39,977 nt of DNA from Bdellovibrio sp. 28-41-41 (GCA_002256935.1 NCGL01000026.1:1-39977), one strand, 5' to 3'. Positions 18,501-26,440 are shown, counted from the first letter of the stretch. Notes: generated by a model not told the origin, from the sequence alone. Numbers and translations are program-made.

Positions 18501-19350
18501 TTCACGATTGAATCGCACAGCGGGTCCGAACAAGGACTACTGGGAAGTTATTCTGGGTAGCCCAGCAACTACGCCAACAAAACAAATTTACGAATTGAAT
18601 TCAAACGCGTGCGAAGCGACAACAACGTCTCCAGCTATGTGCGAGACGATCGATCGTGGGTATGAAATTCAGGGAATCCTTCCTGTGGAAGGAGCCGCCA
18701 ATCCATTTGTTCTGTTTTCTACTTGGACGTGGTATGAATATGACCGGCAAGGCGGTTTTAAAATGACTCGCACTAATGTTGATGGCGGATTGTTAGTTCG
18801 TAACTTAACTATGACTGATTGGTGGGCCGGTTTAAAATACACCTACGGTACGGACGGAACAGTTTTGGGAGGCACCAGTGCGTTTCCAAGGTATTCATCC
18901 AAAGCCCAATATTTAGATGTCAATGGAACCGGGTACATTATTTCTTACGCCAGTGAATCTTGGTTAAATGAAACACGCATTCGCTATATTTCTTTAGTTA
19001 GGAACGAGTCCAACCAGGTCACCAGCGGTGGAAAAGTCGGCACTTTGATTAGCGGCTTGCCAGCGATGGTGAGAAGCCATCACATTATTTACAAAGCGAC
19101 TGATTCTCCAAGTTTTACAGGTTATATCTGTTTAGCTAACGGCGATTTATACAAATACTCATTTGATAACGCGATGACATCCCATACAGGCAGCGGAATT
19201 GCGGCTACGAACGTTAGTAATGTAAAAATCAAATTACCAAATGGTTATCTATGTGCCGGCGTTTCGATGGAGTATTCTGATTCCGAAAAGAAACTTTATT
19301 TCCCAGTAAGCTATGATGGTCTAATGGGCGTAGGTGAAATAAAATTATGA
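15517..19350 (+). CDS. Giant lipoprotein with Ig-like N-terminus and propeller-like body (operon gene C)
   Basis: A 1277-aa protein starting at a GTG that overlaps the stop of gene B (TAGTG), with GGTAGGGGG just upstream. The leader ends in a clean lipobox (GIGLAGCSSSVTDP); Ser at +2 favours outer-membrane sorting. Residues about 45-160 form an Ig/fibronectin-like segment (LLNFKGGEFVRSGS, YSDDLGATWKQIP, FTLDNDAPVV), and a second beta segment follows to about 400. The rest has NHL/SMP-30-like blades with repeated 'D..DRLLIVEKDRIRRIDTNG', 'DENDNIYFFDRDRLRVLV' and 'IAGN/LGTGGTG' motifs, typical of beta-propellers. Many Cys-x(n)-Cys pairs suggest periplasmic or surface disulfides. No catalytic motif is seen. 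It is paralogous to gene D. Confidence 0.8.
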   Translation: MKFLYYHFLVAIVTAAGIGLAGCSSSVTDPQLSTGLLGDDYFGETILPDEEDLAPPGLSLLNFKGGEFVRSGSDQEIRWILKPESQNDYGLFSSRVEYSDDLGATWKQIPGAYRIPALSGYAVSYIWRIPEISGGDKFILRVTINNSSGEEKSTQSDSPFTLDNDAPVVKDSTLVINNNQPIKKSYFNYSVGFTDITSPIVFICAKNLNTNSQESVIPTETDACWKNVSELNTTAAKNIDLQDVPYVLGFLPGDYVFRIWAKDQAGNISVLRSGLGEAGFDKKEYNYSPAKAIQFQKVLFANTSNPEVPPTSVEQDFTGGAAIVYVQYKTDDVPSAIEFSVSLDGGTTYGSVIPTTTCSPKSGYDFCKQFPYSSNVDFQVRVKATSALGMVSTSVSPPLNGDKFRLIAGNLDLGLGGSANSAGFKPESEASLVIDTKSRVFINDNRKGILLLNPDDGSVSVYLKKDSNIVSSGDGGLVSSATTQGIYTMTIDYQDRLLIVEKDRIRRIDTNGKIYTLIGGGPESTGLSFFPIRGCMRTNTADLLASPAYGPYQGYSQDPTKFIESGFVLENAFYKVNSYGNLLLNNIDKQNYDRQADPNYIIKKENIFYESEFANLKIDFTAATGCGFGKKPTITPLPNGDFYLEGFHSRELGLGRGNYIKQANRGAGPTWYAYYSAATSSKAAEIRLIPLNGAGSLNYKLSGDTSKGLGTLYLNQTFENVAPRTNPQITFNYQTNKLLNIHARGCPHYSSLCQEFYISSNYSPKSGSSVGGGTQFVLENWGGDARLITSRRGELYSLNRNMAGLFKYMGSSNKFERILGTGGTGQCEDGARALECAVDIQDAFIDENDNIYFFDRDRLRVLVKKSSSYKDSIVVTLFGISKSQGDYDPAEPLLGDSLSARFNNIRSVSLHSSDTKLMVHDSGESLVREFSLNPSDPLKFKISRIAGNVYKTVAPSYNGSLISNAVATDTNLNFNAGVYSDSVGNIYARAGSKVFSRLNRTAGPNKDYWEVILGSPATTPTKQIYELNSNACEATTTSPAMCETIDRGYEIQGILPVEGAANPFVLFSTWTWYEYDRQGGFKMTRTNVDGGLLVRNLTMTDWWAGLKYTYGTDGTVLGGTSAFPRYSSKAQYLDVNGTGYIISYASESWLNETRIRYISLVRNESNQVTSGGKVGTLISGLPAMVRSHHIIYKATDSPSFTGYICLANGDLYKYSFDNAMTSHTGSGIAATNVSNVKIKLPNGYLCAGVSMEYSDSEKKLYFPVSYDGLMGVGEIKL

Positions 19351-21302
19351 AGTTTGTAGCTTTAATTCCTCTACTCATGTTATTTCTAGCAGGTTGCTCG
19401 GGCGGTGTGACGGATCCAAAGGTTGATAAGCCAAATGGTACCGGATTGTCGTATCGTCCAGATATCACTCTGTATAATTTCAAAGGCGGGGATGCGTATC
19501 GCGCCGACTCGACATATAAAATTAATTTTAAAGTGTTTGATGATGTCATGGGCGTTAACGAAAATGTTATCGAGTATAAACGAGATTCCGAGGCGACGTG
19601 GACTTTAATTCAAGATAAAGTGCTTTCAAGTTCTGATCAGTTAACCGTGGTAAACTGGAATATTCCAGTGGGTCTTTCAGGAAATGATTTCAAAATTAGA
19701 ATCTCGGCTTATGGAAAAATTCCAGCTACGAAACAAGTCGAATCAACTTCGACATTTACTATCGATGGTGTCCTACCCACGTTAACAAGTTCGGGTTTTA
19801 CTTTAAATAGTTCATTGCCAGCAACGCCATTTACTTTTTTTAAAATTTTGTCAGTTGCTGGCGACAGTGATGATTTGTCCGGTATTGGTGGTTATTGCTT
19901 AAACGCCAGTAGCTCCGCAATTGATGAAGTCGATGATTGCTGGCGCAAAAAATCTCTTGTGGATAGTTCGACTCTGCTATTTTATACTGGAATGGTGGGG
20001 TCTCCCGCGCAGGACATTTATTTGCAACTTAAAGATCGTGCGGGAAATCAAAGATTAAATACGGATACGTATGCCACGGATAAAATTTCGATCACCCAAT
20101 CAGCTGTGTCGATTCCGACAAGTTCCGATGCGTTTTACAAAGCCACAGCATCGGTCGACACAAGTAAACGACTAGACCTAACCATTCAAAACTCATTGAG
20201 TGGTTATGGTTACGCAGGATTTCTGGGAAATTCTCAATCTATCGACCCAGGTGCTTTAGTGTATTTACCAAATTCTAACATTTTAATTCGTGATCGAGTT
20301 AAAGGGATTCGTAAGATTGATTTAGTCAACATGTGTTCAGGTGAACCATGTAACTCTATTTGGATCGGTATCGCAGCGGGCGGTGTAGACGGTGCTGTCG
20401 GCGGCGTCGCCAAGGTCGTCGAGCCACTGCGTATGACTTTGTCAAATACAGGGGTTCTCTGGATTTTGGATAGAAAAGCAACCGCTAGTTCAGAATTGGT
20501 TATTAGACACGTCGATTTCAATGCCAGCACGCCGGTTCTATCGACAGTTATCGGTGGCGGCGCTAGTAGCGACGATTCGCTGGCTTCGGCCACAGATCTT
20601 AAGATAGATTATTCTGACAATTTGGTTTTCTATGGAACATTTCAAAGTATGCCGAATGGTTGGTTAGTATTTCAATCAAGTGACCCAGAAGCGACATTAA
20701 ACACGTTGAGTGCGGCCCGCTATAAGCTGCGCATTTATAAACCGTCAGAAACTAAAAGAATTCAGTCTCTTTATTTAGATACTAAAAATGTATATGATAT
20801 CGCATCTCACGCCGGTAAAGATTTAATCAGTTCAGGATCTGCGGCTATCACGTTTGATGATAGATACCAAGATATACTGAATGTGTATCTTCGGGTTTGT
20901 GAAATCACGTTATCCTTGGGGGCGGCGCAATCGTGTGACAATCCTCAAATTCTGGGTTTTGATAAATCGGGAGTTGCGCAATCAAGTTTGCAAATTTCAA
21001 ACTTTGCTACAGGTGGAAATTTTATACTAGAAAGTCCAAATGGCATTGATATGTTTGCAAAAAGCGGTTTTACGAGCGAATTTAAAAAGTATAATTTTGC
21101 ATCGACTACATGGGAAACTTTGGCCGGAAATAATAGTTGGGGTTCTGGTTACTGTCTTAATGGTGTTGCGAACTCGGCGTGTTCGCTGCGTTTGAAAGAC
21201 GCATTCTATGATCCCGTTCAAAAAATTGTGTTCGTGCTAGATCAGTCCAAAATCAGAATAGTCGCACCTGACGTTAATAAAATCTATTCTCTTATAGAAT
21301 AA
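19347..21302 (+). CDS. Lipoprotein with Ig-like N-terminus and propeller-like body (operon gene D, shorter paralogue of C)
   Basis: A 651-aa protein overlapping gene C by 4 nt (ATGA). The leader MKFVALIPLLMLFLAGCSGG has an LAGC lipobox, followed by VTDP exactly as in gene C. The N-terminal layout matches C: LYNFKGGDAYRADSTYKINF against LLNFKGGEFVRSGSDQEIRW, then SEATWTLIQ and FTIDGVLPTL. Blades such as SNILIRDRVKGIRKIDL and the closing CSLRLKDAFYDPVQKIVF with VLDQSKIRIV correspond to C's ECAVDIQDAFIDENDNIYFF. D stops where C carries on for several hundred residues, so D is either the shorter ancestral form or truncated. It is the last gene of the operon, with a hairpin 2 nt after the stop. 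The function is unknown. Confidence 0.8.
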   Translation: MKFVALIPLLMLFLAGCSGGVTDPKVDKPNGTGLSYRPDITLYNFKGGDAYRADSTYKINFKVFDDVMGVNENVIEYKRDSEATWTLIQDKVLSSSDQLTVVNWNIPVGLSGNDFKIRISAYGKIPATKQVESTSTFTIDGVLPTLTSSGFTLNSSLPATPFTFFKILSVAGDSDDLSGIGGYCLNASSSAIDEVDDCWRKKSLVDSSTLLFYTGMVGSPAQDIYLQLKDRAGNQRLNTDTYATDKISITQSAVSIPTSSDAFYKATASVDTSKRLDLTIQNSLSGYGYAGFLGNSQSIDPGALVYLPNSNILIRDRVKGIRKIDLVNMCSGEPCNSIWIGIAAGGVDGAVGGVAKVVEPLRMTLSNTGVLWILDRKATASSELVIRHVDFNASTPVLSTVIGGGASSDDSLASATDLKIDYSDNLVFYGTFQSMPNGWLVFQSSDPEATLNTLSAARYKLRIYKPSETKRIQSLYLDTKNVYDIASHAGKDLISSGSAAITFDDRYQDILNVYLRVCEITLSLGAAQSCDNPQILGFDKSGVAQSSLQISNFATGGNFILESPNGIDMFAKSGFTSEFKKYNFASTTWETLAGNNSWGSGYCLNGVANSACSLRLKDAFYDPVQKIVFVLDQSKIRIVAPDVNKIYSLIE

Positions 21303-21303
21303 A

Positions 21304-21332
21304 AAAAGAGGCAGCGGTTGGCTACCTCTTTT
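21304..21332. terminator. Bidirectional rho-independent terminator between gene D and hsp20
   Basis: AAAAGAGGCAGC at 21304-21315 pairs with GCTACCTCTTTT at 21321-21332 around a 5-nt loop, with one C-A mismatch. The A tract and T tract flank the stem, so it can work for both convergent transcripts. Confidence 0.75.
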
Positions 21333-21342
21333 CAGGTGGGGA

Positions 21343-21822
21343 TTAGTGAGATTCTTCTTGTTTGTCCGAAGTCGAATTAAATTTTACATTTTCACCTTTT
21401 TTAATAGCGATTTTTTTCGATTCTCTCGCTGGTGTTTTCGGTAGAAACACTTGTAGCACGCCATTATTATAGTGAGCTTCTATGTTCGCATCATCAATCG
21501 CTTCCGGAACTTTGAACGATCTTTCAAAATGTCCGTAGTACTTTTCTGTGTGAAACGTACCTTCAGTTTCTTCTTTGTGTTCTGATTTTCGTTCACCGTA
21601 AATGCGTAGTACAGAATCATTGAAATCGATTTTAATATCATCTTCTTTTATTCCGGGAATATCAAAACTCAACAAATACCCTTTATCATTCTCTTTAATT
21701 TCCGCTTTGGGCGAAAATGTTTTTTCTGGAACTGCTGTTCTTAGTATATCGTCGAATTCTCGCCAAATATTCCAGTTCGAATTAACGGTAGGTTGTAAAT
21801 AAGCGCGTCTCATAAGACTCAT
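21343..21822 (-). CDS. Small heat-shock protein, Hsp20/alpha-crystallin family
   Basis: An ATP-independent holdase that binds unfolding proteins during heat stress. The 159-aa form begins at the ATG at 21820-21822, with AAGGAG 7 nt upstream. Longer frames to 21906 lack that support and would run into the aldehyde dehydrogenase leader. The alpha-crystallin domain spans about residues 38-130: PKAEIKENDKGYLLSFDIPG, then IKEDDIKIDFNDSVLRIYGE, HFERSFKVPEAIDDANIEAH and YNNGVLQVFLPK. A C-terminal I-x-I anchor (KKIAIK), used in oligomer assembly, follows. The N-terminus (MSLMRRAYLQP, NIWREFDDIL) is typical of class A bacterial Hsp20. Upstream signals suggest heat control at both transcription and translation. 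Confidence 0.94.
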   Translation of the reverse strand: MSLMRRAYLQPTVNSNWNIWREFDDILRTAVPEKTFSPKAEIKENDKGYLLSFDIPGIKEDDIKIDFNDSVLRIYGERKSEHKEETEGTFHTEKYYGHFERSFKVPEAIDDANIEAHYNNGVLQVFLPKTPARESKKIAIKKGENVKFNSTSDKQEESH

Positions 21823-21859
21823 AACGATCTCCTTTTTATGTTTATATATGTAAAACGTT
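21823..21859 (-). promoter_or_regulatory. Possible fourU RNA thermometer in the hsp20 5' UTR
   Basis: In the mRNA, AACGUUUU (complement of 21852-21859) can pair with AGGA-GAU-CGUU just before the AUG (21823-21833). AACG pairs with CGUU, and the four U's pair with AGGA of the Shine-Dalgarno, with a 3-nt bulge and an AU-rich loop between. Such fourU helices melt on heating in some hsp20 leaders. The pairing is visible; the function is inferred. Confidence 0.4.
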
Positions 21860-21902
21860 AAGCTACGAGGATTATTTTTAACTCTTCTTTGCTTCATTAC
21901 AA

Positions 21903-21930
21903 ACATGGGTTTGATATTTTTCCTGTCAAG
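21903..21930 (-). promoter_or_regulatory. Sigma-32-like heat-shock promoter for hsp20
   Basis: Read on the minus strand: CTTGACA (21924-21930), 13-nt spacer, ACCCATGT (21903-21910). The RpoH consensus is CTTGAAA - N13-17 - CCCCATnT, so each element is one base off. The expected start near 21896 leaves about 70 nt of leader before the hsp20 ATG. Confidence 0.6.
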
Positions 21931-21939
21931 GTCTACACT
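21911..21939 (+). promoter_or_regulatory. Sigma-70-type promoter giving a leaderless aldehyde dehydrogenase mRNA
   Basis: TTGATA (21911-21916), 17-nt spacer, TACACT (21934-21939). The predicted transcription start, 6-7 nt beyond the -10 box, falls on the A of the ATG at 21946, and no Shine-Dalgarno precedes that ATG. Confidence 0.5.
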
Positions 21940-21945
21940 TTAATC

Positions 21946-23337
21946 ATGAATCATTTTGAAACTTGGAATCCGACAACTGAAGAAAAAATAAATACATACA
22001 CCTACATGTCTGAACGAGAGATTGTTCGTAAAATCGAAAAATTAAATTCGGCATTTGATGTATGGAAAATTATGTCAATAGACCAAAGATTGAGATGGCT
22101 TGAGTCGTATAAAAATAATTTAAAGAATAGTATCCCCGAGCTTGCGGCTATAATTACCGAAACCATGGGTAAGCCGCTTGTGGAAGCAAAGCTAGAAATA
22201 GAGAAGTGCATTACTCAGTTTGACTACTATATTAATAAGGGCCCTGAATTGATTAAGGAACACGTTATTGCGGCCCACTATACGGATACACGAGTCAATT
22301 TTGTTCCGATGGGCATCGTGTTCTCTATCATGCCTTGGAACTATCCGGCCTGGCAGTTTTTTCGTTTTGCGGTAGGAGCTTGGCTTGCCGGGAACGTAAT
22401 TTTGTTTAAGCATTCCGAGATCACAACAGAAGTGGGTTTGTATTTAGAGAAATTGGTAGAGAAAACTCAAGGTCCAACACTATTGCAAACGATTATAATG
22501 AATTCTCAAAACTCCGAAGTCGTGTTCTCGCACCCATCGGTCCGTGCCGTCACGTTCACGGGTAGTTCTAAAGTGGGTCGTGCCATAGGCGAGCTCTGTG
22601 GTAAGTATTTGAAAAAATCGGTACTTGAGCTGGGTGGCAACGATTCTTTTGTTGTCGACATTTCTGCTGGTATAGGAAAAGCCGCCAAACTGGCTGTCAG
22701 TGGTCGTTTGCTAAATAATGGTCAGAGTTGCATTGCTTCGAAACGTTTTTTCGTTCCGCGGGGTAAGGAAACGGATTTTATGAATTCCGTTCAAATGGAA
22801 TTGAAGTCCTACGTCGTGGGAAGCCCTCTCGATAAGAAATCGAATTTAGGTCCGCTGGCACATAAGCGTTTTTTAGATGATTACAAACAGCATGTGCAAT
22901 TTTTAAAATCAATATCGAGTCAACAAACAGAAGCAATTTCGATAGTGACCGAAAAAGGTTATTTCGTATCCCCACATTTTTTTCTGTTAGGAAAAGGCAT
23001 GAAAGATAAAGAATCTGAATCCTACTGTTTTTTTCAAACTCAGGAAGTGTTCTCGCCTGTGGGGATGGTCACGGCTTACGACAATGATGAGCATTTGTGG
23101 TCGCTGGTTAATGATAGTCCTTATGGCCTAGGGGCTGTGTGGGTTGGTGATGCTGAAAAATTTAAGAAAGAAAAGCTACATTTGAAATTCAATGTAGGTA
23201 TGATAGCAGTGAATGACATACTTAAATCCGATGCGCGTGTTCCATTTGGTGGAGCTAAAGACTCCGGCTATGGTCGTGAGTCGGGTGAGTTTGGTATTCG
23301 TGAATTTTGTACTACACAATCGTTGGGAATTAAGTGA
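21946..23337 (+). CDS. NAD(P)+-dependent aldehyde dehydrogenase, succinate-semialdehyde dehydrogenase-like
   Basis: Oxidises an aldehyde to the acid. The 463-aa protein has the cofactor-binding stretch MGIVFSIMPWNYPAWQFF, the TFTGSSKVGRAIGELCGK turn, the general base E228 (VLELGGND), the nucleophile C262 (NNGQSCIASK) and QEVFSPVGMV. The N-terminus (WNPTTEEKINTYTYMSEREI) and the Trp-Asn-Tyr-Pro motif are like the GabD/YneI group, so succinate semialdehyde is a reasonable but unproven substrate. The frame could start at 21889, but the ATG at 21946 matches the family N-terminus. No Shine-Dalgarno is seen, which fits the leaderless promoter call. The stop overlaps the tilS GTG. Confidence 0.92.
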   Translation: MNHFETWNPTTEEKINTYTYMSEREIVRKIEKLNSAFDVWKIMSIDQRLRWLESYKNNLKNSIPELAAIITETMGKPLVEAKLEIEKCITQFDYYINKGPELIKEHVIAAHYTDTRVNFVPMGIVFSIMPWNYPAWQFFRFAVGAWLAGNVILFKHSEITTEVGLYLEKLVEKTQGPTLLQTIIMNSQNSEVVFSHPSVRAVTFTGSSKVGRAIGELCGKYLKKSVLELGGNDSFVVDISAGIGKAAKLAVSGRLLNNGQSCIASKRFFVPRGKETDFMNSVQMELKSYVVGSPLDKKSNLGPLAHKRFLDDYKQHVQFLKSISSQQTEAISIVTEKGYFVSPHFFLLGKGMKDKESESYCFFQTQEVFSPVGMVTAYDNDEHLWSLVNDSPYGLGAVWVGDAEKFKKEKLHLKFNVGMIAVNDILKSDARVPFGGAKDSGYGRESGEFGIREFCTTQSLGIK

Positions 23338-24293
23338 AAGCAAAACACAACTTAGAACATATTGTTTATAATTCTTGGACAAAGAAGAACTCGCAATCAT
23401 TTGACGGTAAAATTTTAGTGAGCGTGTCGGGTGGTCGCGACAGTATGGCTCTGCTAGCCGCTCTGAGAGCGTGTTTTACAAATGAAAAGTTGGTGGTTGT
23501 TCACTGCCATCACGGCGACAACGATAATAGAGCTCATCGAGACGAAGCTGAAAATCTAGTGGCCGACTACTGTGGTGAACACAGTTTAGAGTGCGACATT
23601 TACAAATCGGAAGCTAATTTGACTTCAGAATCAGACTACCGTGAATTTCGATTAACATGTTTGCAAAACTCAGCAGAGCTGCATGGTACAAATATTGTGT
23701 GTTTGGCTCATCATTTGGATGACTGGTTAGAAACTCAGTTAATTAAATTAATTCGTGGAAGTTCGTTTGCGAGCCTTCATAAACGTTTTCAGTGGTCGAA
23801 TCTCAAAAATCGAAACTTAATTCTATGGCGCCCATTTTCTAATCAGAAAAGACAGAGCATAGATGTATATCGACAAGACCGAGAAATTCCTTTTGTCGAT
23901 GACCCAAGCAACAAAGACTCAAAATATTTCAGAAATTGGCTACGTAATGATTGGTTACCAATGCTCGAGAAAACTAGACCTGGCGCGGTTAAGCGGCTAG
24001 CTCATTCGTTAATCAGTTCGCTAGAAGAGGTTAGGCCACAGGACAGTGCCTTCCCTTGGGACTTTAAAGCTAACTCAATTGATTTCATCTATTTCTTATC
24101 GTTATCCGAAAGCGAAAAGCTACGTTGCCTTGCTTTTTATGTTCGATCTAGAGGCATTTCTAGTATTAAAGCGAGTCAGTTAAAAGAAATCATTCGGCAG
24201 CTGGACAAGGACAGCGATCGTTATCACATTAAATTTAAGACGTTTGAATGTCTGGTTAACGCAGGGCAATTGGTAATTCAAATAGACACTTAA
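23334..24293 (+). CDS. tilS: tRNA(Ile)-lysidine synthase
   Basis: Attaches lysine to C34 of the CAU anticodon of tRNA-Ile2, changing decoding from AUG to AUA. The N-terminal ATP pyrophosphatase domain carries the PP-loop SVSGGRDSMALLAAL (residues 30-44). VVHCHHGDNDNRAHRDEAE, CLAHHLDDWLETQLIKLIRG, WRPFSNQKRQSID and PFVDDPSNKDSKYFRNWLRN match the family. At 319 aa it is the short form (like Aquifex), lacking most of the C-terminal domain of the E. coli enzyme (432 aa). The GTG start overlaps the aldehyde dehydrogenase stop by 4 nt, so the two are translationally coupled. ftsH follows after 159 nt, a tilS-ftsH order also known from Firmicutes. Confidence 0.93.
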   Translation: MKAKHNLEHIVYNSWTKKNSQSFDGKILVSVSGGRDSMALLAALRACFTNEKLVVVHCHHGDNDNRAHRDEAENLVADYCGEHSLECDIYKSEANLTSESDYREFRLTCLQNSAELHGTNIVCLAHHLDDWLETQLIKLIRGSSFASLHKRFQWSNLKNRNLILWRPFSNQKRQSIDVYRQDREIPFVDDPSNKDSKYFRNWLRNDWLPMLEKTRPGAVKRLAHSLISSLEEVRPQDSAFPWDFKANSIDFIYFLSLSESEKLRCLAFYVRSRGISSIKASQLKEIIRQLDKDSDRYHIKFKTFECLVNAGQLVIQIDT

Positions 24294-24325
24294 GATTGGT
24301 TAATGCTGCTCAAAAGCGAGACCCG

Positions 24326-24364
24326 CTTCAAGTCGTGAAGTAACATAAAAGTTGAAGTTTTTTT
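24326..24364 (+). terminator. Weak candidate terminator after tilS
   Basis: CTTCAA (24326-24331) pairs with TTGAAG (24352-24357) across a 20-nt loop and is followed by seven T's. The stem is short, so this is tentative. Confidence 0.3.
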
Positions 24365-24373
24365 CATCTTTTG

Positions 24374-24403
24374 TTGCTCACCGTTTTTTAAAAGTGATAC
24401 TCT
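24374..24403 (+). promoter_or_regulatory. Candidate promoter for ftsH
   Basis: TTGCTC (24374-24379), 18-nt spacer, TACTCT (24398-24403). The shifted reading GATACT at 24396 gives a 16-nt spacer. The predicted start near 24410 leaves about 43 nt of leader, with AAAGGA before the ATG at 24453. Confidence 0.45.
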
Positions 24404-24452
24404 TAAACATGGGGCTTGAAAAAGAACGTCGAGCTCTCAGAAAGGATCCTGG

Positions 24453-26411
24453 ATGAAGCCTCCACAAAAAGTACTCGCATTCTGGTTTTTTATCGTAATC
24501 TTGTCCGTTATGTTTCTTCAGTTTTATCAACAGAAGCATCAGAAAACGATCGCGAATTTCAACTTCAATAAATTCATGACAGCTGTCACTGAAAGCAAAG
24601 TGAATCCAGATAAACTAACGATTCACATTGATACAGGGGAGTTTTTTGGTGAAGTGAAGCCTGAATTTGAAAAAGAATTCGACGGTCTTCAATTCCAATT
24701 CATCGGAAATCCGGGTGACAAGGTTTACCAAGAGCTTCGTGAAAAAGGTATCACTCCGAAATACGAGCGTTCAGATACCAACAATCTGTTCGTAAGTTTT
24801 TTAACTAATTGGCTACCATTAGTTCTAATCGGTGGTTTATTTTTCTTTATCATGCGTCAAATTCAAGTCGGCGGCGGCAAGGCGATGAGCTTTGGTAAGA
24901 GCCGAGCGAAATTACTTACTGAAAACAAACACAAAGTTTTATTCAAAGACGTTGCTGGCGTAGATGAAGCTAAAGATGATTTACAAGAAATCGTATTCTT
25001 TTTAAAAGAGCCAAAAAAATTCTCGCGTTTAGGTGGTCGTATTCCTAAAGGGGTTTTACTTGTTGGGTCTCCTGGTACAGGTAAAACATTATTGGCTAGA
25101 GCCGTTGCCGGTGAAGCGGGTGTTCCGTTTTTCTCGATCTCGGGCTCTGACTTCGTAGAAATGTTCGTGGGTGTCGGTGCGTCTCGTGTTCGCGATTTAT
25201 TCGAACAAGGTAAAAAGAACGCTCCATGTTTGATCTTCATCGATGAGATCGATGCGGTCGGTAGACATCGTGGTGCCGGCATGGGCGGCGGTCATGACGA
25301 ACGGGAACAAACACTAAATCAGTTACTCGTAGAGATGGATGGTTTTGAATCTAACGAAGGTGTAATTTTGATTGCGGCGACAAATCGTCCCGATGTTTTA
25401 GACCCAGCATTGCTGCGTCCAGGTCGTTTCGATCGTCGTGTAGTTGTAAATAAGCCTGATCTAAGAGGTCGAGAACATATTTTGAATGTTCATATGAGAA
25501 AAACGCCACTTGGTCCAGATGTTGAGCCATCAAAAATTGCTCGCGGCACACCGGGCTTTAGTGGGGCGGACTTAGAAAACCTAGTGAATGAAGCGGCTCT
25601 ACAGGCGGCTCGTTCTGGGAAAAACTACTTAGAAATGGAAGACTTTGAAAAAGCAAAAGACAAAGTCATTATGGGTAGTGAACGAAAATCCATGGTTATT
25701 TCTGAAGAAGATAAACGCGTTACCGCGTTCCATGAAGCGGGTCATACTCTAGTTGGTATAAAACTAGTGGGTCTTGATCCGATCCATAAAGTCACTATTA
25801 TTCCTCGTGGTATGGCTTTGGGTTTAACTCAAACATTGCCAGAAAAGGAATCTGTCAGTTTCACTAAATCAAAAGCTATTGCCATGATCGCATTCTTGTT
25901 TGGTGGTCGTGCCGCTGAAGTCGTTGAATTTCAAGACATCACGACAGGTGCGGGTAACGATATTGAACGGGCTACAGAAATCGCCCGTAAAATGGTTTGC
26001 GAATGGGGTATGAGTGATAAGCTTGGACCACAAGCGTATGAAAAAAGCGAAGGTCCTGTGTTTTTAGGAATGGGCGGACAAACACCACAAAAAGAATATT
26101 CTGATTCAAAAGCTGAAGAAATCGATTCAGAAATTTCTCGTATTATCCGAGAAGGTTATGAAACTGCCCTTACTGTCTTACGAGATAATAAGGGCGCATT
26201 AGATCGATTAGCTCAAGCTTTGCTTGAATACGAAACAATTGACGGTCCTGAAGTAGACATGCTAGTGAACGGCGCTGAAGTTAAAGAAATCGAAAAGATG
26301 AGAAGTAACAAGCGTGATGGTGGACTAGGTGTGACTGGTGTTGATCTTAAGAAAACATCAGGTGGTGGTGGAAAAGACCCAGTAGGTAATCCAGGTCCTG
26401 TTTCTATTTAA
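24453..26411 (+). CDS. ftsH: ATP-dependent zinc metalloprotease FtsH
   Basis: A membrane-anchored AAA+ hexameric protease that extracts and degrades misfolded membrane proteins and selected regulators. The 652-aa protein has TM1 at about 7-25, a periplasmic domain, and TM2 at about 112-133. Walker A is GSPGTGKT (from G205; Ser where most FtsH have Pro), and Walker B is [12 protein letters not shown]. The second region of homology is [20 protein letters not shown]. The zinc site is HEAGH (H427, E428, H431), with [20 protein letters not shown] after it. The last 30 residues are a Gly-rich tail ([18 protein letters not shown]). AAAGGA precedes the ATG. cdaA follows 29 nt later. Confidence 0.97.
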   Translation: MKPPQKVLAFWFFIVILSVMFLQFYQQKHQKTIANFNFNKFMTAVTESKVNPDKLTIHIDTGEFFGEVKPEFEKEFDGLQFQFIGNPGDKVYQELREKGITPKYERSDTNNLFVSFLTNWLPLVLIGGLFFFIMRQIQVGGGKAMSFGKSRAKLLTENKHKVLFKDVAGVDEAKDDLQEIVFFLKEPKKFSRLGGRIPKGVLLVGSPGTGKTLLARAVAGEAGVPFFSISGSDFVEMFVGVGASRVRDLFEQGKKNAPCLIFIDEIDAVGRHRGAGMGGGHDEREQTLNQLLVEMDGFESNEGVILIAATNRPDVLDPALLRPGRFDRRVVVNKPDLRGREHILNVHMRKTPLGPDVEPSKIARGTPGFSGADLENLVNEAALQAARSGKNYLEMEDFEKAKDKVIMGSERKSMVISEEDKRVTAFHEAGHTLVGIKLVGLDPIHKVTIIPRGMALGLTQTLPEKESVSFTKSKAIAMIAFLFGGRAAEVVEFQDITTGAGNDIERATEIARKMVCEWGMSDKLGPQAYEKSEGPVFLGMGGQTPQKEYSDSKAEEIDSEISRIIREGYETALTVLRDNKGALDRLAQALLEYETIDGPEVDMLVNGAEVKEIEKMRSNKRDGGLGVTGVDLKKTSGGGGKDPVGNPGPVSI

Positions 26412-26440
26412 GGCATATTTGAGCTAAGAAGGGAACACGC

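Noticed and set aside
21823..21906. N-terminal extension of Hsp20 to 21906
   Set aside because: The extension is basic and unlike Hsp20, and AAGGAG marks the internal ATG at 21822.
24863..25282. 139-codon minus-strand frame inside ftsH
   Set aside because: Shadow of the conserved AAA+ domain; composition follows the ftsH codons.
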